A DNA stretch of 64,000 bases, from positions 2,187,821-2,251,820 of the forward strand of contig CM035358.1 in assembly GCA_020137815.1 (NCBI GenBank), written 5' to 3'. The notes under the pieces are model-generated. The model searched no databases. It saw only the letters and a program-made list of their open reading frames with translations, and had not been told where the DNA came from. Made by a program: the position numbers and the translations under genes. The stretch's first letter is position 1; each line of letters begins with the position of its first letter. Shown in pieces: positions 1 through 29,482 of the stretch. The DNA is from Hormiphora californensis. Lineage: Eukaryota; Ctenophora; Tentaculata; Cydippida; Pleurobrachiidae.

Positions 1-73
1 CACGTACCAATTTTGTGCACATGTTACAAAATGTTACGTGTCACACCCCCACATGATAGCAATGATAACTCAC

Positions 74-20186
<20,113 letters not shown>

Positions 20187-20493
20187 GGCCTGGTATTATA
20201 GAGAATGGGTTAGCACAACATTATCGTGGGGGTGTAGTACATTAAAACGGGGAGGGGGTTAGTACACTAAAATGGGGTGAGGGGGGGGGAGGAGAAGGGG
20301 AGGGATGACGGATGCTATAAATACATACAAGGAGTCGGGATCTATAAAATTAATTAGAAGAACATCAAATTAACAGGAAAACAAAATATTTTAGCATCTT
20401 CAATAAGTCAACAACACACCCCGGCCACCGCACGAAAAACATCATCCTCCAATCAAATTTATACACACACTGCCCTCTCAGGGACTTCACATC
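20187..20493. other. Spacer between SMC2 start and LAMTOR5 stop
   Basis: 307 bp, A/T-rich with a G-rich block at 20250-20305. It must contain the SMC2 promoter; no TATA or other element was recognised. Confidence 0.6.
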
Positions 20494-20946
20494 TCAGTAG
20501 GTGAGAGTTGCAAGGGTAATGGTATCTTCACTTCTCACCAGGACCTTCACTGTGCTATACTCAATGCAGACTGTACTACCAGGGGCTGACTGCTGAGCGA
20601 TAAATGAAACGTTGGAGATGAGAGATGCATCCATTGTTACCCCTTCTCTGCTCTCTTTGGCGAGGACCAACCCTTGCTGAGGGGAGATAGGTTGTTTCAA
20701 TCAAGATGCTATGGAGCTGTAGAGAGCAAGTTGAATAAAATATTGGTTACTAACCAATGATAATCTCAATTTCTTAAAACCAACAAAAAATAGCTCGAAT
20801 GCCAAACTCCCAAATTGCGTGTGATGTGTCCTAATTTCTCAAACCCAACAAAGCCCCGTTTTTACCTTGTTCAGGTAGATAGCTGCCTGTATCCTCATAT
20901 CACTGTTTAACAGAGTATCTAACCTGCCTTGTAGATCTTTTTCCAT
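20494..20946 (-). CDS. LAMTOR5: Ragulator subunit LAMTOR5 (HBXIP family), two exons
   Basis: Exons 20866-20946 and 20494-20676 join in phase 0 to give 87 residues, close to the usual ~91. The protein starts MEKDLQGRLDTLLN, matching the family's N-terminal helix. The junction gives the strand-turn-strand NKQGLVLA, then a helix (DASLISNVSFIAQQSA) and the final strands VCIEYSTVKVLV and TITLATL. These are the elements of the roadblock/LC7 fold. LAMTOR5 is part of the lysosomal Ragulator scaffold that recruits Rag GTPases for TORC1 activation. Splice sites are canonical (AAG|GTAAAA, CCCCTCAG|CAA). The call rests on fold pattern and size rather than long identical blocks, so another roadblock-like protein remains possible. 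Confidence 0.72.
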
Positions 20947-21076
20947 CTTTCTATTACAAGTAGTAGGGGAACATAAATTGGGGATTTTACAAGCAGGGCT
21001 GAGTATCAAATAACATCATTTTACAAAATCTATTAAAAACATTAAAAAGGGTTACTAAAAAACTGTTGACTGTACA

Positions 21077-21499
21077 TTAATTTTGTTTCCACACCGATCC
21101 ATCCTTATACCATTCCTTCTTCCAAATAGGAGCCCTTGCTTTGATCAGATCCACAGCCTTACTAACAAACTCAATAGCAGCTGCTCTGTGTGGTGATGAT
21201 GCGGCCACCACAATACTAACCCCACCAACCCCCACCTCTCCAACCCTAGTGCGCCACATAAACCCTCCTAACATCACCCCCTCCAATCTCCTCCACCAGC
21301 TCCCTGATCACTTTATCTGCCATTGTGGGGTATGCCTCGTACTCCAGTCGGACCACCTCCCGACCTTTGAAGTTATCCCGGGTTGTCCCGCAGAAGACGG
21401 AGATGGCCCCACAATCTGGCCGTGTCACATGGTCCTACTGCTTCGGTGGGGTTTAGAGGTTCATTCAGCTGATCTTCACAACAACCTCCATGTCATGTT
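21077..21499 (-). CDS. MOCS2: Molybdopterin synthase catalytic subunit (MoaE/MOCS2B), last exon, frame disrupted
   Basis: MoaE moves sulfur from the MoaD carboxy-terminal thiocarboxylate to precursor Z, making molybdopterin in the cytosol. The conserved core is clear: [28 protein letters not shown], then [19 protein letters not shown] and the catalytic-lysine motif APIWKKEWY, ending WKQN-stop. The core is split over frames: single extra bases are needed near 21465, 21430 and 21248 to explain it (T after VYVAH is the clearest). The exon probably begins at a CTCTAG acceptor (exon edge 21499); the 5' exon was not found. The MOCS2A/MoaD ORF usually carried by this locus was not seen. Either a recent pseudogene or, more likely given the intact codons around each break, an assembly error. 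Confidence 0.85.
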
Positions 21500-21928
21500 C
21501 TAGAGCGGGGAAGAGAGGAATTAAACTAAGCAGGTATATAGCAAAGATGAATCGAGTGCGAGGAAATGATAAAATCACTTAACAGGGGAAGGTTTGGGGA
21601 GGAGTTAAAAATATCAGGGTGTGGGAAAATTGTAAAACTCAAATTGGGTAACGAATGTGTAATAATTTAACATTTATAAAAATCAAATTATGTATTGAGC
21701 TCACAGGAAAATCAAATTTAATCAAATAAAAACCATAAAAACCCTCCCATCTCACATTTCACGATATCCACCAGTCCAGTCTTTACTCCAGAGGATGGTG
21801 TGTTGTGATGGGAGATAGGGCGAGATGATTGTTTTAACTCCAGACCTGCTTCTCTGTGACGTCACCCAAGAAACACCACCACGACTTGCCAAGCTAGACT
21901 GTGTTTACAAGTGTAAAGGGGGGGGGGG
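21500..21928. other. Spacer upstream of MOCS2B; probably holds its missing 5' exon
   Basis: 429 bp. A stretch at about 21770-21850 is open on the minus strand and ends near a GTGAGA donor-like site, but its phase does not join the MOCS2B exon. No other feature seen. Confidence 0.4.
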
Positions 21929-23434
21929 TTAGAACATAACAATACCACGGCCAGGCCTAGGATGATTTGTCCTGATGTGAAGGGTTAAACTTTCCTCAGT
22001 CGCCGCGATAAATCTACAGCGTGGACATGATAATTTGGCACTTTTCCACCCCCTCTTTCTCTGCACCGCCCCTATTTTTGCCTCGATCCGTTTTCCTATC
22101 GCAGCCAATTTTGTCATATTTTCAGGTCTGCCTGTCTGCGTTCCGTAAGGGCATAACAGTCCCCGGGGTGGTGGTTTGAGTGGTGCTGCAGTCGGGCCAG
22201 GATTTACCGAGATGCTTGGAGAAAAGGGATCCGAGTTTGAGTAAGATTTGGTTAACTCCCAATGCTGGGGTTCCGGTAAACTGGGTTCCGGTAAATCGGG
22301 ATCCAAATGTTTTGTCATTTCTCTCTCTTGACGGTTTGTCCGTTTGTCTGATTGTGATTCCTGCGTCTGGATCTCGTGATAGTTTTGAGATACTGATTTA
22401 GGAGCTATCGGCCGATACTTTTTTGAGAGCTGCTCCATTTCATTATTTGGTATATATCTTTTAGCTGTGCAAATCAGCTCCCTGTTAGGTGAGGTAGGCC
22501 GGGTAATTCCTCCATCTGCTGACGAGGGCTTACAGGATAAATGAACCTCATTCGACCTGCCAAGGAATTGAACGTAATTTGACCTGGCAAGGAATTGAAC
22601 CTCATTTGACTTGCCACGGCTATTATAAATGAGGGGGTACACAGCCGGGTGTTCTAATCTCATGTGTCTATAGAGGCAACCAAAATACTTTGTCTTATAG
22701 TCACAATAATCACAATGTTTAAGAAAATTGGGACGGACTTTTATCCTTTTAGGATGTTTCTCCCGAATGTGTTGATCCAACGCACCATGACACGTTGTCT
22801 TATAGTCACAGAAATTGCAATGTTGTTCCAGATCTGTATGGATGGTCTGAGAAGGAGGACTCCGTGAGGTGGGAGATAAATGGCACGGAGAGATATTCAC
22901 CCCAAGTGGGGTAGGCGAAGGAGTGGAACTGGATCGATGGAGAGCTGCAGGAGTGGTGTTGTGTTTAGCAGTAGCTGAAGGTGTTGTGTTGGGTTTAGGA
23001 GTAGCTGAAGGTGTTGTGTTGGGTTTAGGAGTAGCTGAAGGTGTTGTGTTGAGCTTAGGAGTAGCTGAAGGTGTTGTGTTGAGCTTAGGAGTAGCTGAAG
23101 GTGTTGTGTTGAGCTTAGGAGTAGCTGAAGGTGTTGTGTTGAGCTTAGGAGTAGCTGAAGGAGCGGTTCTGGTATTGTCCTGTTTGGAAAGAGGAGTGGT
23201 ATTGGCCTGTTCGGAGGGAGTAGAGCTCCAAACTAACTCACACAGCTCCGGGTCCTCCACTAATGAAGTAGCCGTACTCCGGTAAAGAAAATCCTTATTT
23301 CTGGATGGTGGAACATTACCTATTCTGTATGCCAGTGACCCAGTCCCGCTAGTATTACAAGCCTCTTGCAGGGACACATCCCACGCCTCAGAGATCTCTT
23401 TGAGGATGTCCCAAACTACTGTATCAGCCGTCAT
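21929..23434 (-). CDS. C2H2 zinc-finger protein, tandem copy A
   Basis: 501 residues, intronless, starting MTADTVVWDILKEISEAW. The order is: a conserved N-terminal block (1-80) shared with copy B; a low-complexity ATPKLNTTPS repeat (about 90-150); two adjacent C2H2 fingers of the CDYKT type (CNFCDYKTTCHGALDQH and HCDYCDYKTKYFGCLYRH, each ending HxxxxH-like); a Pro/Ser-rich linker; and a last finger CPRCRFIAATEESLTLHIRTNH near the C-terminus. It probably binds nucleic acid in the nucleus; the target is unknown. After KKYRPIAP it parts from copy B. Residues about 376-416 lie over a degenerate pogo-like MITE (22189-22309). No named orthologue recognised. Confidence 0.75.
   Translation of the reverse strand: MTADTVVWDILKEISEAWDVSLQEACNTSGTGSLAYRIGNVPPSRNKDFLYRSTATSLVEDPELCELVWSSTPSEQANTTPLSKQDNTRTAPSATPKLNTTPSATPKLNTTPSATPKLNTTPSATPKLNTTPSATPKPNTTPSATPKPNTTPSATAKHNTTPAALHRSSSTPSPTPLGVNISPCHLSPTSRSPPSQTIHTDLEQHCNFCDYKTTCHGALDQHIREKHPKRIKVRPNFLKHCDYCDYKTKYFGCLYRHMRLEHPAVYPLIYNSRGKSNEVQFLARSNYVQFLGRSNEVHLSCKPSSADGGITRPTSPNRELICTAKRYIPNNEMEQLSKKYRPIAPKSVSQNYHEIQTQESQSDKRTNRQEREMTKHLDPDLPEPSLPEPQHWELTKSYSNSDPFSPSISVNPGPTAAPLKPPPRGLLCPYGTQTGRPENMTKLAAIGKRIEAKIGAVQRKRGWKSAKLSCPRCRFIAATEESLTLHIRTNHPRPGRGIVMF
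22189..22309. mobile_element. Degenerate pogo-like MITE inside the zinc-finger copy A reading frame
   Basis: Starts CAGTCGGGCCAGGATTTACC and contains GGTTCCGGTAAA twice near its right end, matching the MITEs at 14662 and 15957. It is read through in frame by copy A. Confidence 0.65.
22975..23165 (-). repeat. Coding minisatellite in copy A (30 bp unit, ATPKLNTTPS)
   Basis: About six in-frame 30 bp units; a shorter version occurs in copy B at about 24718-24832. Confidence 0.85.
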
Positions 23435-23654
23435 AGTGTCTAGATAGGGGGAGAAATGTATTAGATACTGGGAGAGAGTGAGGGGAGGGAGAGATGGGGA
23501 TATATGAGGTACTGGAAGATGAGGTGTTACAGAGGGAGAGGGAGGGGGGAATAAGGGGTTCAGGAATCAGGAGACGAAGGGTGAAGACAAAAACAAGGAG
23601 AATTCGTTTAATAAAAAACGCATTCACATAAAACAGAGCGTGGAACGTCCCTGA

Positions 23655-23866
23655 ACCGCTACCTGAATGATGCTGATGTTGTCTAACAGTAGGTGATGGT
23701 GTCACATGTCTAACAGTAGGTGATGGTGTCACATGTCTAACAGTAGGTGATGGTGTCACATGTCTAACAGTAGGTGATGGTGTCACATGTCTAACAGTAG
23801 GTGATGGTGTCACATGTCTAACAGTAGGTGATGGTGTCACGTGCCTAACTAGCGATGATGACGCCA
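23655..23866 (-). pseudogene. Relic C-terminal tail of zinc-finger copy C, behind copy B
   Basis: Repeats TVRHVTPSP (27 bp unit) followed by QHQHHSGSGSG, as in the copy C tail (RHVTSTS repeats then HHQHHSGSGSG). Copy B stops before it because the last zinc finger and frame are lost. It marks the end of the duplicated unit. Confidence 0.75.
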
Positions 23867-25059
23867 CGATAACACTTGATCGGGTGTTTGTTACGCATGT
23901 GGTTCCGGAGGGTCGCCCAGGATTTACTCTTGTAATCGCACTCCTGGCAAGACCACTCCTTGTCCCTTTGTCCCCCGCTCGCGATCCTCTCCTGGATTCG
24001 ATCCGCTATGCAGGGCATCTTGCCCTTGGGTCGACCCGTTGGTGGAATGGGGACTAACTCCGACGGTATATCAAACTCAAAGGGGCATGGTTGACGGGGA
24101 GGTGGTCGGGGAGGTGCCTGTATTTGGGGAGGTCGAATTTGAGGTCGGGGCAATATCGGCCGATACTTTTTTGAGAGCTGCTCCATTTCGGCGTCCCGTT
24201 CTTCTGGTATATATCTTTTAGCTGTGCAAATCAGCTCCCTGTTAGGTGAAGTAGGCCGTGTAATTCCTTCCTCTGCTGATGATGACTTACAGGATAAATG
24301 CACCTCATTCGACCTGTCAAGGAATTGAACCTCATTTGACCTGCCAAGGTTTTGATTGGATTGCAGTTCCCTGTTATTAATAAGGGGGTACACAGCCGGG
24401 TGTTCTAATCTCATGTGTCTATAGAGGCAACCAAAATACTTTGTCTCGTAGTCACAATAGTCACAATGATTAACATGTGCATAACTATCACGGACCAGGA
24501 CCTTTATCCGTTTAGGATGTTTCTCCCGAATGTGTTGATCCAACGCACCATAACACGTTGTCTTATAGTCACAAAAATTGCAATGTTTTGTATTCTTGGG
24601 AAGAATGGTCTGAGTAGGAGGACTCCGTGGGTCGGGAGATAAATGGCACGGAGAGATATTCACCCCAAGTGGGGTAGGCGAGGGAGTGGAACTGGATCGA
24701 TGGAGAGCTGCAGGAATGGTGTTGAGCTTAGGAGTAGCTGAAGGTATGGTGTTGAGCTTAGGAGTAGCTGAAGGTATGGTGTTGAGTTTAGGAGTAGCTG
24801 AAGGTGTTGTGTTGAGCTTAGGAGTAGCTAAAGGTGTGGAGGGAGTGGAACCCCAAATAAACTCACACAGCTCCGAGTCCTCCACTATTGAAGTAGCCGT
24901 ACTCCCGCAAAGGAAATCCTTATTTCTGGATGGTGGAATATTACCTTTTCTGTATGCCAGTGACCCAGTCCCGCTAGTATTACAAGGCTCTTGCAGGGAT
25001 ACATCCCACGCCTCAGAGATCTCTTTGAGGATGTCCCAAACTACTGTATCAGCCGTCAT
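23845..25059 (-). CDS. Chimeric C2H2 zinc-finger protein, tandem copy B
   Basis: 404 residues, same start MTADTVVWDILKEISEAW as copy A (an upstream in-frame ATG exists but lies in the sequence shared with copy A's 5' flank). The N-terminal two thirds, with both CDYKT-type fingers, follow copy A. Just after the shared EMEQLSKKYRPI it switches to copy C sequence: RPPQIQAPPRPPPRQPCPFE, TGRPKGKMP and the finger WSCQECDYKSKSWATLRNH. It ends early (KCYRGVIIAS) where copy C continues into another finger. It is likely a nuclear nucleic-acid-binding protein. The switch point is near 24150. Flanks also match those of A and C, so it arose by tandem duplication. Confidence 0.75.
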   Translation of the reverse strand: MTADTVVWDILKEISEAWDVSLQEPCNTSGTGSLAYRKGNIPPSRNKDFLCGSTATSIVEDSELCEFIWGSTPSTPLATPKLNTTPSATPKLNTIPSATPKLNTIPSATPKLNTIPAALHRSSSTPSPTPLGVNISPCHLSPDPRSPPTQTILPKNTKHCNFCDYKTTCYGALDQHIREKHPKRIKVLVRDSYAHVNHCDYCDYETKYFGCLYRHMRLEHPAVYPLINNRELQSNQNLGRSNEVQFLDRSNEVHLSCKSSSAEEGITRPTSPNRELICTAKRYIPEERDAEMEQLSKKYRPILPRPQIRPPQIQAPPRPPPRQPCPFEFDIPSELVPIPPTGRPKGKMPCIADRIQERIASGGQRDKEWSCQECDYKSKSWATLRNHMRNKHPIKCYRGVIIAS

Positions 25060-25382
25060 AGTGTCATGGTGTCTAGATATGGGGAGAGATGTATTAGATA
25101 CTGGGAGAGAGTGAGGGGAGGGGGAGAGATGGGGATATATGAGGTACTGGGAGAGAGGGAGTATTACATAGACAGAGAGGGGAGTGTTACAGAAAGGGGA
25201 GAAATAAAGGGTCAAGGAGAGGAAGGGTTTATGGGTGTAGATTGTAGACACTAGACACAAAACAAGGAGGATTCGTTTAATAAAAACGCATTTCAAGTTT
25301 GTTCACATAAAACAGAGCGCAGTCCAAAACAAACGAAAATTATCTTTCTCATCAGATATGTATATTAAAAAATCATCCAATA
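25060..25382. other. Spacer between zinc-finger copies B and C
   Basis: 323 bp; its 25060-25150 part repeats the 5' flank of copy A (23435-23520), including ATTAGATACTGGGAGAGAGT. No RNA gene or element seen. Confidence 0.6.
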
Positions 25383-28300
25383 CTACCGAAAAGAACCATC
25401 ACCATTTTTTAGTTTTTCAGCCATGGTAGAAGGAGGTCTGATCCGGGGTCTGATTACACCAGCTGCTGCGGGAGACGATACCGACCCTGAACCGCTACCT
25501 GAGTGGTGCTGATGGTGTCTAACAGTAGATGATGGTGTCACATGCCGAATTGCAGCTGATGATGTCGATGTCACGTGTCTAACAGTAGGTGCCGATGTCG
25601 ATGTCACGTGTCTAACAGCAGCTGTTGAATTCGATGTCACGTGTCTAACAGGTGATTGTGATGTCACGTGTCTAACAGGTGATTGTGACGTCACGCTATT
25701 CCCGTAGAGGTTGTTCTTGTGAACATGGTGTCCGGGGTGTTTTGATCGGTAGTGCGACAACAAATACTCATCCGTACTCCCCGTATAGTCACACAGATTA
25801 CACTTTCTCGGGTGTTTGTTGCGGATGTGGTTCCGGAGGGTTGCCCAGGATTTACTCTTGTAATCGCACTCCTGGCAAGACCATTCCTTGTCCCTTTGTC
25901 CCCCGCTCACGATCTTCTCCTGGATCCGGTCTGCTATGTGAGGCATCTTAGTAGGCATCTTGGGTCGACCCGTTGGTGGAACGGGGACTACCTCCGACGG
26001 CATATCAAACTCAAAGGGGCATGGTTGACGGGGTGGTCGTGGAGGTGGTCGAGGTGGTGCCTGCATTTGGGGTGGCCGAATTTGAGTTGGTCGGGCAGGT
26101 TGCTGTATGGGACGCTGCTGTTGCTTACAGACAGCATGAGCTGACGATGATCCTCCCTTACTGGTAGTATTTCTAGGATCGTGTGCGTAACCCACTGTCA
26201 CCGGGTACTGGGCCACATCCTCCAGGGGTTGAGAGCGGTGGATGTTCACAAAGTGCAGTCTAATCTCAAAGTCACTGAACATCACAACATTCGGTGCACA
26301 GAGGAGGCAAGTGTAACATTTTGGGGGCCGGGCAGGGCACTCTGTCTCTAGATGTCGTTTGATATCCACCTGCTCCCTTGTCTTGTAAGGGCAGTAGTTG
26401 CACGAGTAGAGGGGAGTGTGACTGTCCTGCATATGTCTGTGTAACGTCTCCTGTGCAGTAGTTTTGTAGGGGCACAACCGACACTGGATGACAGTATTCC
26501 CACTCCTAATATTGGGTGGAAGGTGAGGGGATACGACGGTGAGGGAGGGTGCCGCTACGGGTGGTGTGGTGCACGTGGTGGTGTGGTGGACGAAGTATCG
26601 GAGATGTCGGGTCTTGTACCCGCAGTTGTGGCACACCATAGGTGACTCCCTGTTGTTGATCAGCTTGATACAGACTGGCTCGAACTCTACAGGATACTCG
26701 AACTCCATTGGGGTGGGGAGAGAGCTGGAGGAAGATTCTTGGTCAGATGGTTCAGTAGAAGGTGTCTGTGGCACAGATTCTGTTGATGCTGTATCCTTTG
26801 TAGCAGGTGATGGTGCTTCATCTAGTTTGGTTGGAGTCATTGAAGGTACGGTGAAGGCAGATGGGTTAGGTGACATGGTGACATCCATGGCAGCGTGATT
26901 CAGGGTGATAGTCAGATTCTGTTGTTCAATGTGTTGTGACATATTGTGTGTAACAGGGACTGTAACAGGTAGTGTTGCACTTGTTGTACTTGTCACACTA
27001 GGAGAATGTGGGAGTGGAATTGATCGCCCGACAGTCGTCACAGGTTTGATACCAGTCATTCCACCGACTGTAACAGGTCCTGTAACGGGTTGCGTAACAG
27101 GTTGCGTAACAGGTTGTGTAACAGGTTGCGTAACAGGTTGCCTAACAGGTTGCCTAACGGGTTGCGTAACGGGTTGTGTAACGGGTTGTGTAACAGGTTG
27201 CGTTAAAGTAGCAGGCCTTTGAGCGACAGGAGTAACAGAAGGTTTCTCCAGCGGCGACTGTGACATAGAGGGTGTCTGCAACGGTAACTGTGACATAGAG
27301 GGTGTCTGCAGCGATGACATAGATGTTGTTGTTGCTGGTTTCTCCGGTAGAAAACTCTCAGATCTCTCGAGAGTCTTCAGAGTTACAGTGGGTACTGTAT
27401 CTGACGTCACAGCCGAAGTCATAGGGGGAGTTGCACTCACAGATGACGTGATAGGGGGAGTTGCACTCACAGCTGATGTCATAGGGGGAGTTGCACTAAC
27501 AGAAGACGTCATAGGGGGAGTTGCACTCACAGATGACATTATAGGGGGAGTTGCACTCACAGGTGCTGTAGTTACACTCTGAATAGGGGCGGGTGACATA
27601 GGAACCGGTGTCATGGAAACAGAGGAAGGTGATGATGACGTCATATTAACAGGTGATGACGTCATTGTAGTTTGTGAAGTGTGTTCCTGAAACAATGGTG
27701 CCCACCTGATACCAGTCCCCGGAGATGCTACCGCTGGAGGTGTTGTTGTGACAGGGTGGGACACTGGTGTTTGCTGCGTTACATTTCTCTGGATTTGTTG
27801 GTGAGTTTGGTGTGCCGTCACATTAGGCGTAGGAGGAGGTCCCCGTGGAGTCGTTACAGCAGCAATAGGGGTTGTGTGGGAGGCAGCGGGAGGTATCTGT
27901 GATGTCATCGAAACGGCAGGTCCCTGCATTTGTGTTGCTGGTCCCTGCATTTGTGTTGCTGGGCCCTGCATTTGTGTTATAGGTCCCTGCATTTGTGGCG
28001 CCGTTGCTTGTCGATGGATTTGTGGCGCCGATGTTGGTCCCTGCATCTGTTCTTGTGTTACGGCCGGTCTCAAAGCTGTCATTGTCCTCGACACGGCCTG
28101 TGAAACAGGAGGTGTAGCAGTCCTTGTAACAGTGCCAAGTCTCTGTAATTTAGGGGGTGAGGGGACGCCTCTCTGATGCAACACCCCAGGGAATTGGGGA
28201 TGTAACACCGGTAACCGAGGTGTGACATGTCTGTGTAACAGTGGGGGTTGTGTTGTGGTCACTATGTGCTGCTGCTGGTAGCCCTTGTTGCCATGTTGCT

Positions 28301-28909
28301 GAACCATCAGAGTGGGCTGATGTAGTTGCATGGGAGGGGGCTGCTGCACAAAGTGGACCTGAGGAGAAAAGAGGTTGAAAATTATACTGATAACAATCAA
28401 ATTATATATATCACCTCACTGTGGTAATAAATTAAATATACCTGAGTGACAGGTTGTCGGATCATAAGTCGCGTTGTGACAGTAGGAATAGCAGCAATGG
28501 ACACTGGAGTCAGTCTAACTGGACGGGGAGGGCTCATTATAAGGACATTGTTAGCTGGCCTCACTAAAACAGGCCTCACTCCATTCATTTCTGTGATATG
28601 AACTCCTTGTTTCTGAGGGCTGATTCCCAGTTTCTGGGGGCTGACTCCCTGTTTCTGGGGGCTGCTAACGGCCACGGACACCAGCCGAACTGAAGGCTGG
28701 GGACTCGCCCGATGTTGTTTGAGGGGCGACGAGTTGTTGATGTGACCTGTTGCAGTGGCTATCGGGCTAGTTCGGATTGGTTCGAGTCCTGGGAAGAGAA
28801 GTTTTGATGGGTTGTTGTCTGATGATGTTGTTTGTTGGGGTGTTGTTGAGACGGTATTGTTGCTAGTAGCTCCATTAGTTGATGGGCGGGAAGCAGGTGA
28901 TTCAGTCAT
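25383..28909 (-). CDS. Large C2H2 zinc-finger protein, tandem copy C, two exons
   Basis: Exons 28442-28909 and 25383-28358 join in phase 0 (CTCAG|GTATAT; CCTCAG|GTC) and give 1,147 residues. The N-terminal ~720 residues are Ser/Thr/Pro/Gln-rich with in-frame repeats (QPVT near 27070-27200; SATPPMTS near 27420-27560). Then come C2H2-like fingers: CHNCGYKTRHLRYFVHH, CRLCPYKTTAQETLHRH, CNYCPYKTREQVDIKRH, CLLCAPNVVMFSDFEIRLH, CQECDYKSKSWATLRNH and CNLCDYTGSTDEYLLSH. The tail has RHVTS repeats and HHQHHSGSGSG. It is probably a chromatin or transcription factor with a disordered activation-type region. The layout loosely recalls POGZ, but I cannot assign orthology. It supplied the 3' part of copy B. 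Confidence 0.8.
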
Positions 28910-28929
28910 ACGATATCACACCGCCATCC

Positions 28930-29140
28930 TAGACACCTATAAAATAGAGGGTGAGACACTTGTAAAATAGAGGGTGAGACACCTATAAAATAGAGGGTGA
29001 GACACCTGTAAAATAGAGGGTGAGACACCTATAAAATAGAGGGTGAGACACCTATAAAATAGAGGGTGAGACACCTATAAAATAGAGGGTGAGACACCTA
29101 TAAAATAGAGGGTGAGACACTTGTAAAATAGAGGGTGAAT
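28930..29140. repeat. Minisatellite upstream of copy C, unit ACCTATAAAATAGAGGGTGAGAC
   Basis: Nine near-identical 23 bp units in the 5' flank of zinc-finger copy C. The rest of the 28910-29482 spacer shows nothing recognisable. Confidence 0.9.
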
Positions 29141-29482
29141 CGGAGGTGAAACACCTATATATAATATTGGGCGAGAAAGGTCGTTCAATGGACAAAACAG
29201 AGGGAATTTGGATTTGGGGGTGAGATGTACATGTCCTATACCGATCGGGTGTGGAATATTCAACATTGCTAGGGATTGGGAATTAACTGTTGTCGCTTGT
29301 AAAAGCTGTTCAAAGAAAGACCTACAAAACAAAATAAAAAACAAATCACCCAGAGTCCTCCTCATTTATTCGACAATCTCTCTCACCACACACGCCCAAG
29401 GTTGTCATACTGTAACGTCGCACACGCTACTTGAGTTTCGCTATTGTGAGACCAGTAAAAGTAGGATAACGTCATCTCCTTT

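Noticed and set aside
26905-27582. Plus-strand ORFs over zinc-finger copy C (for example repeats of GCVTGCVT)
   Set aside because: Antisense shadow of coding repeats.
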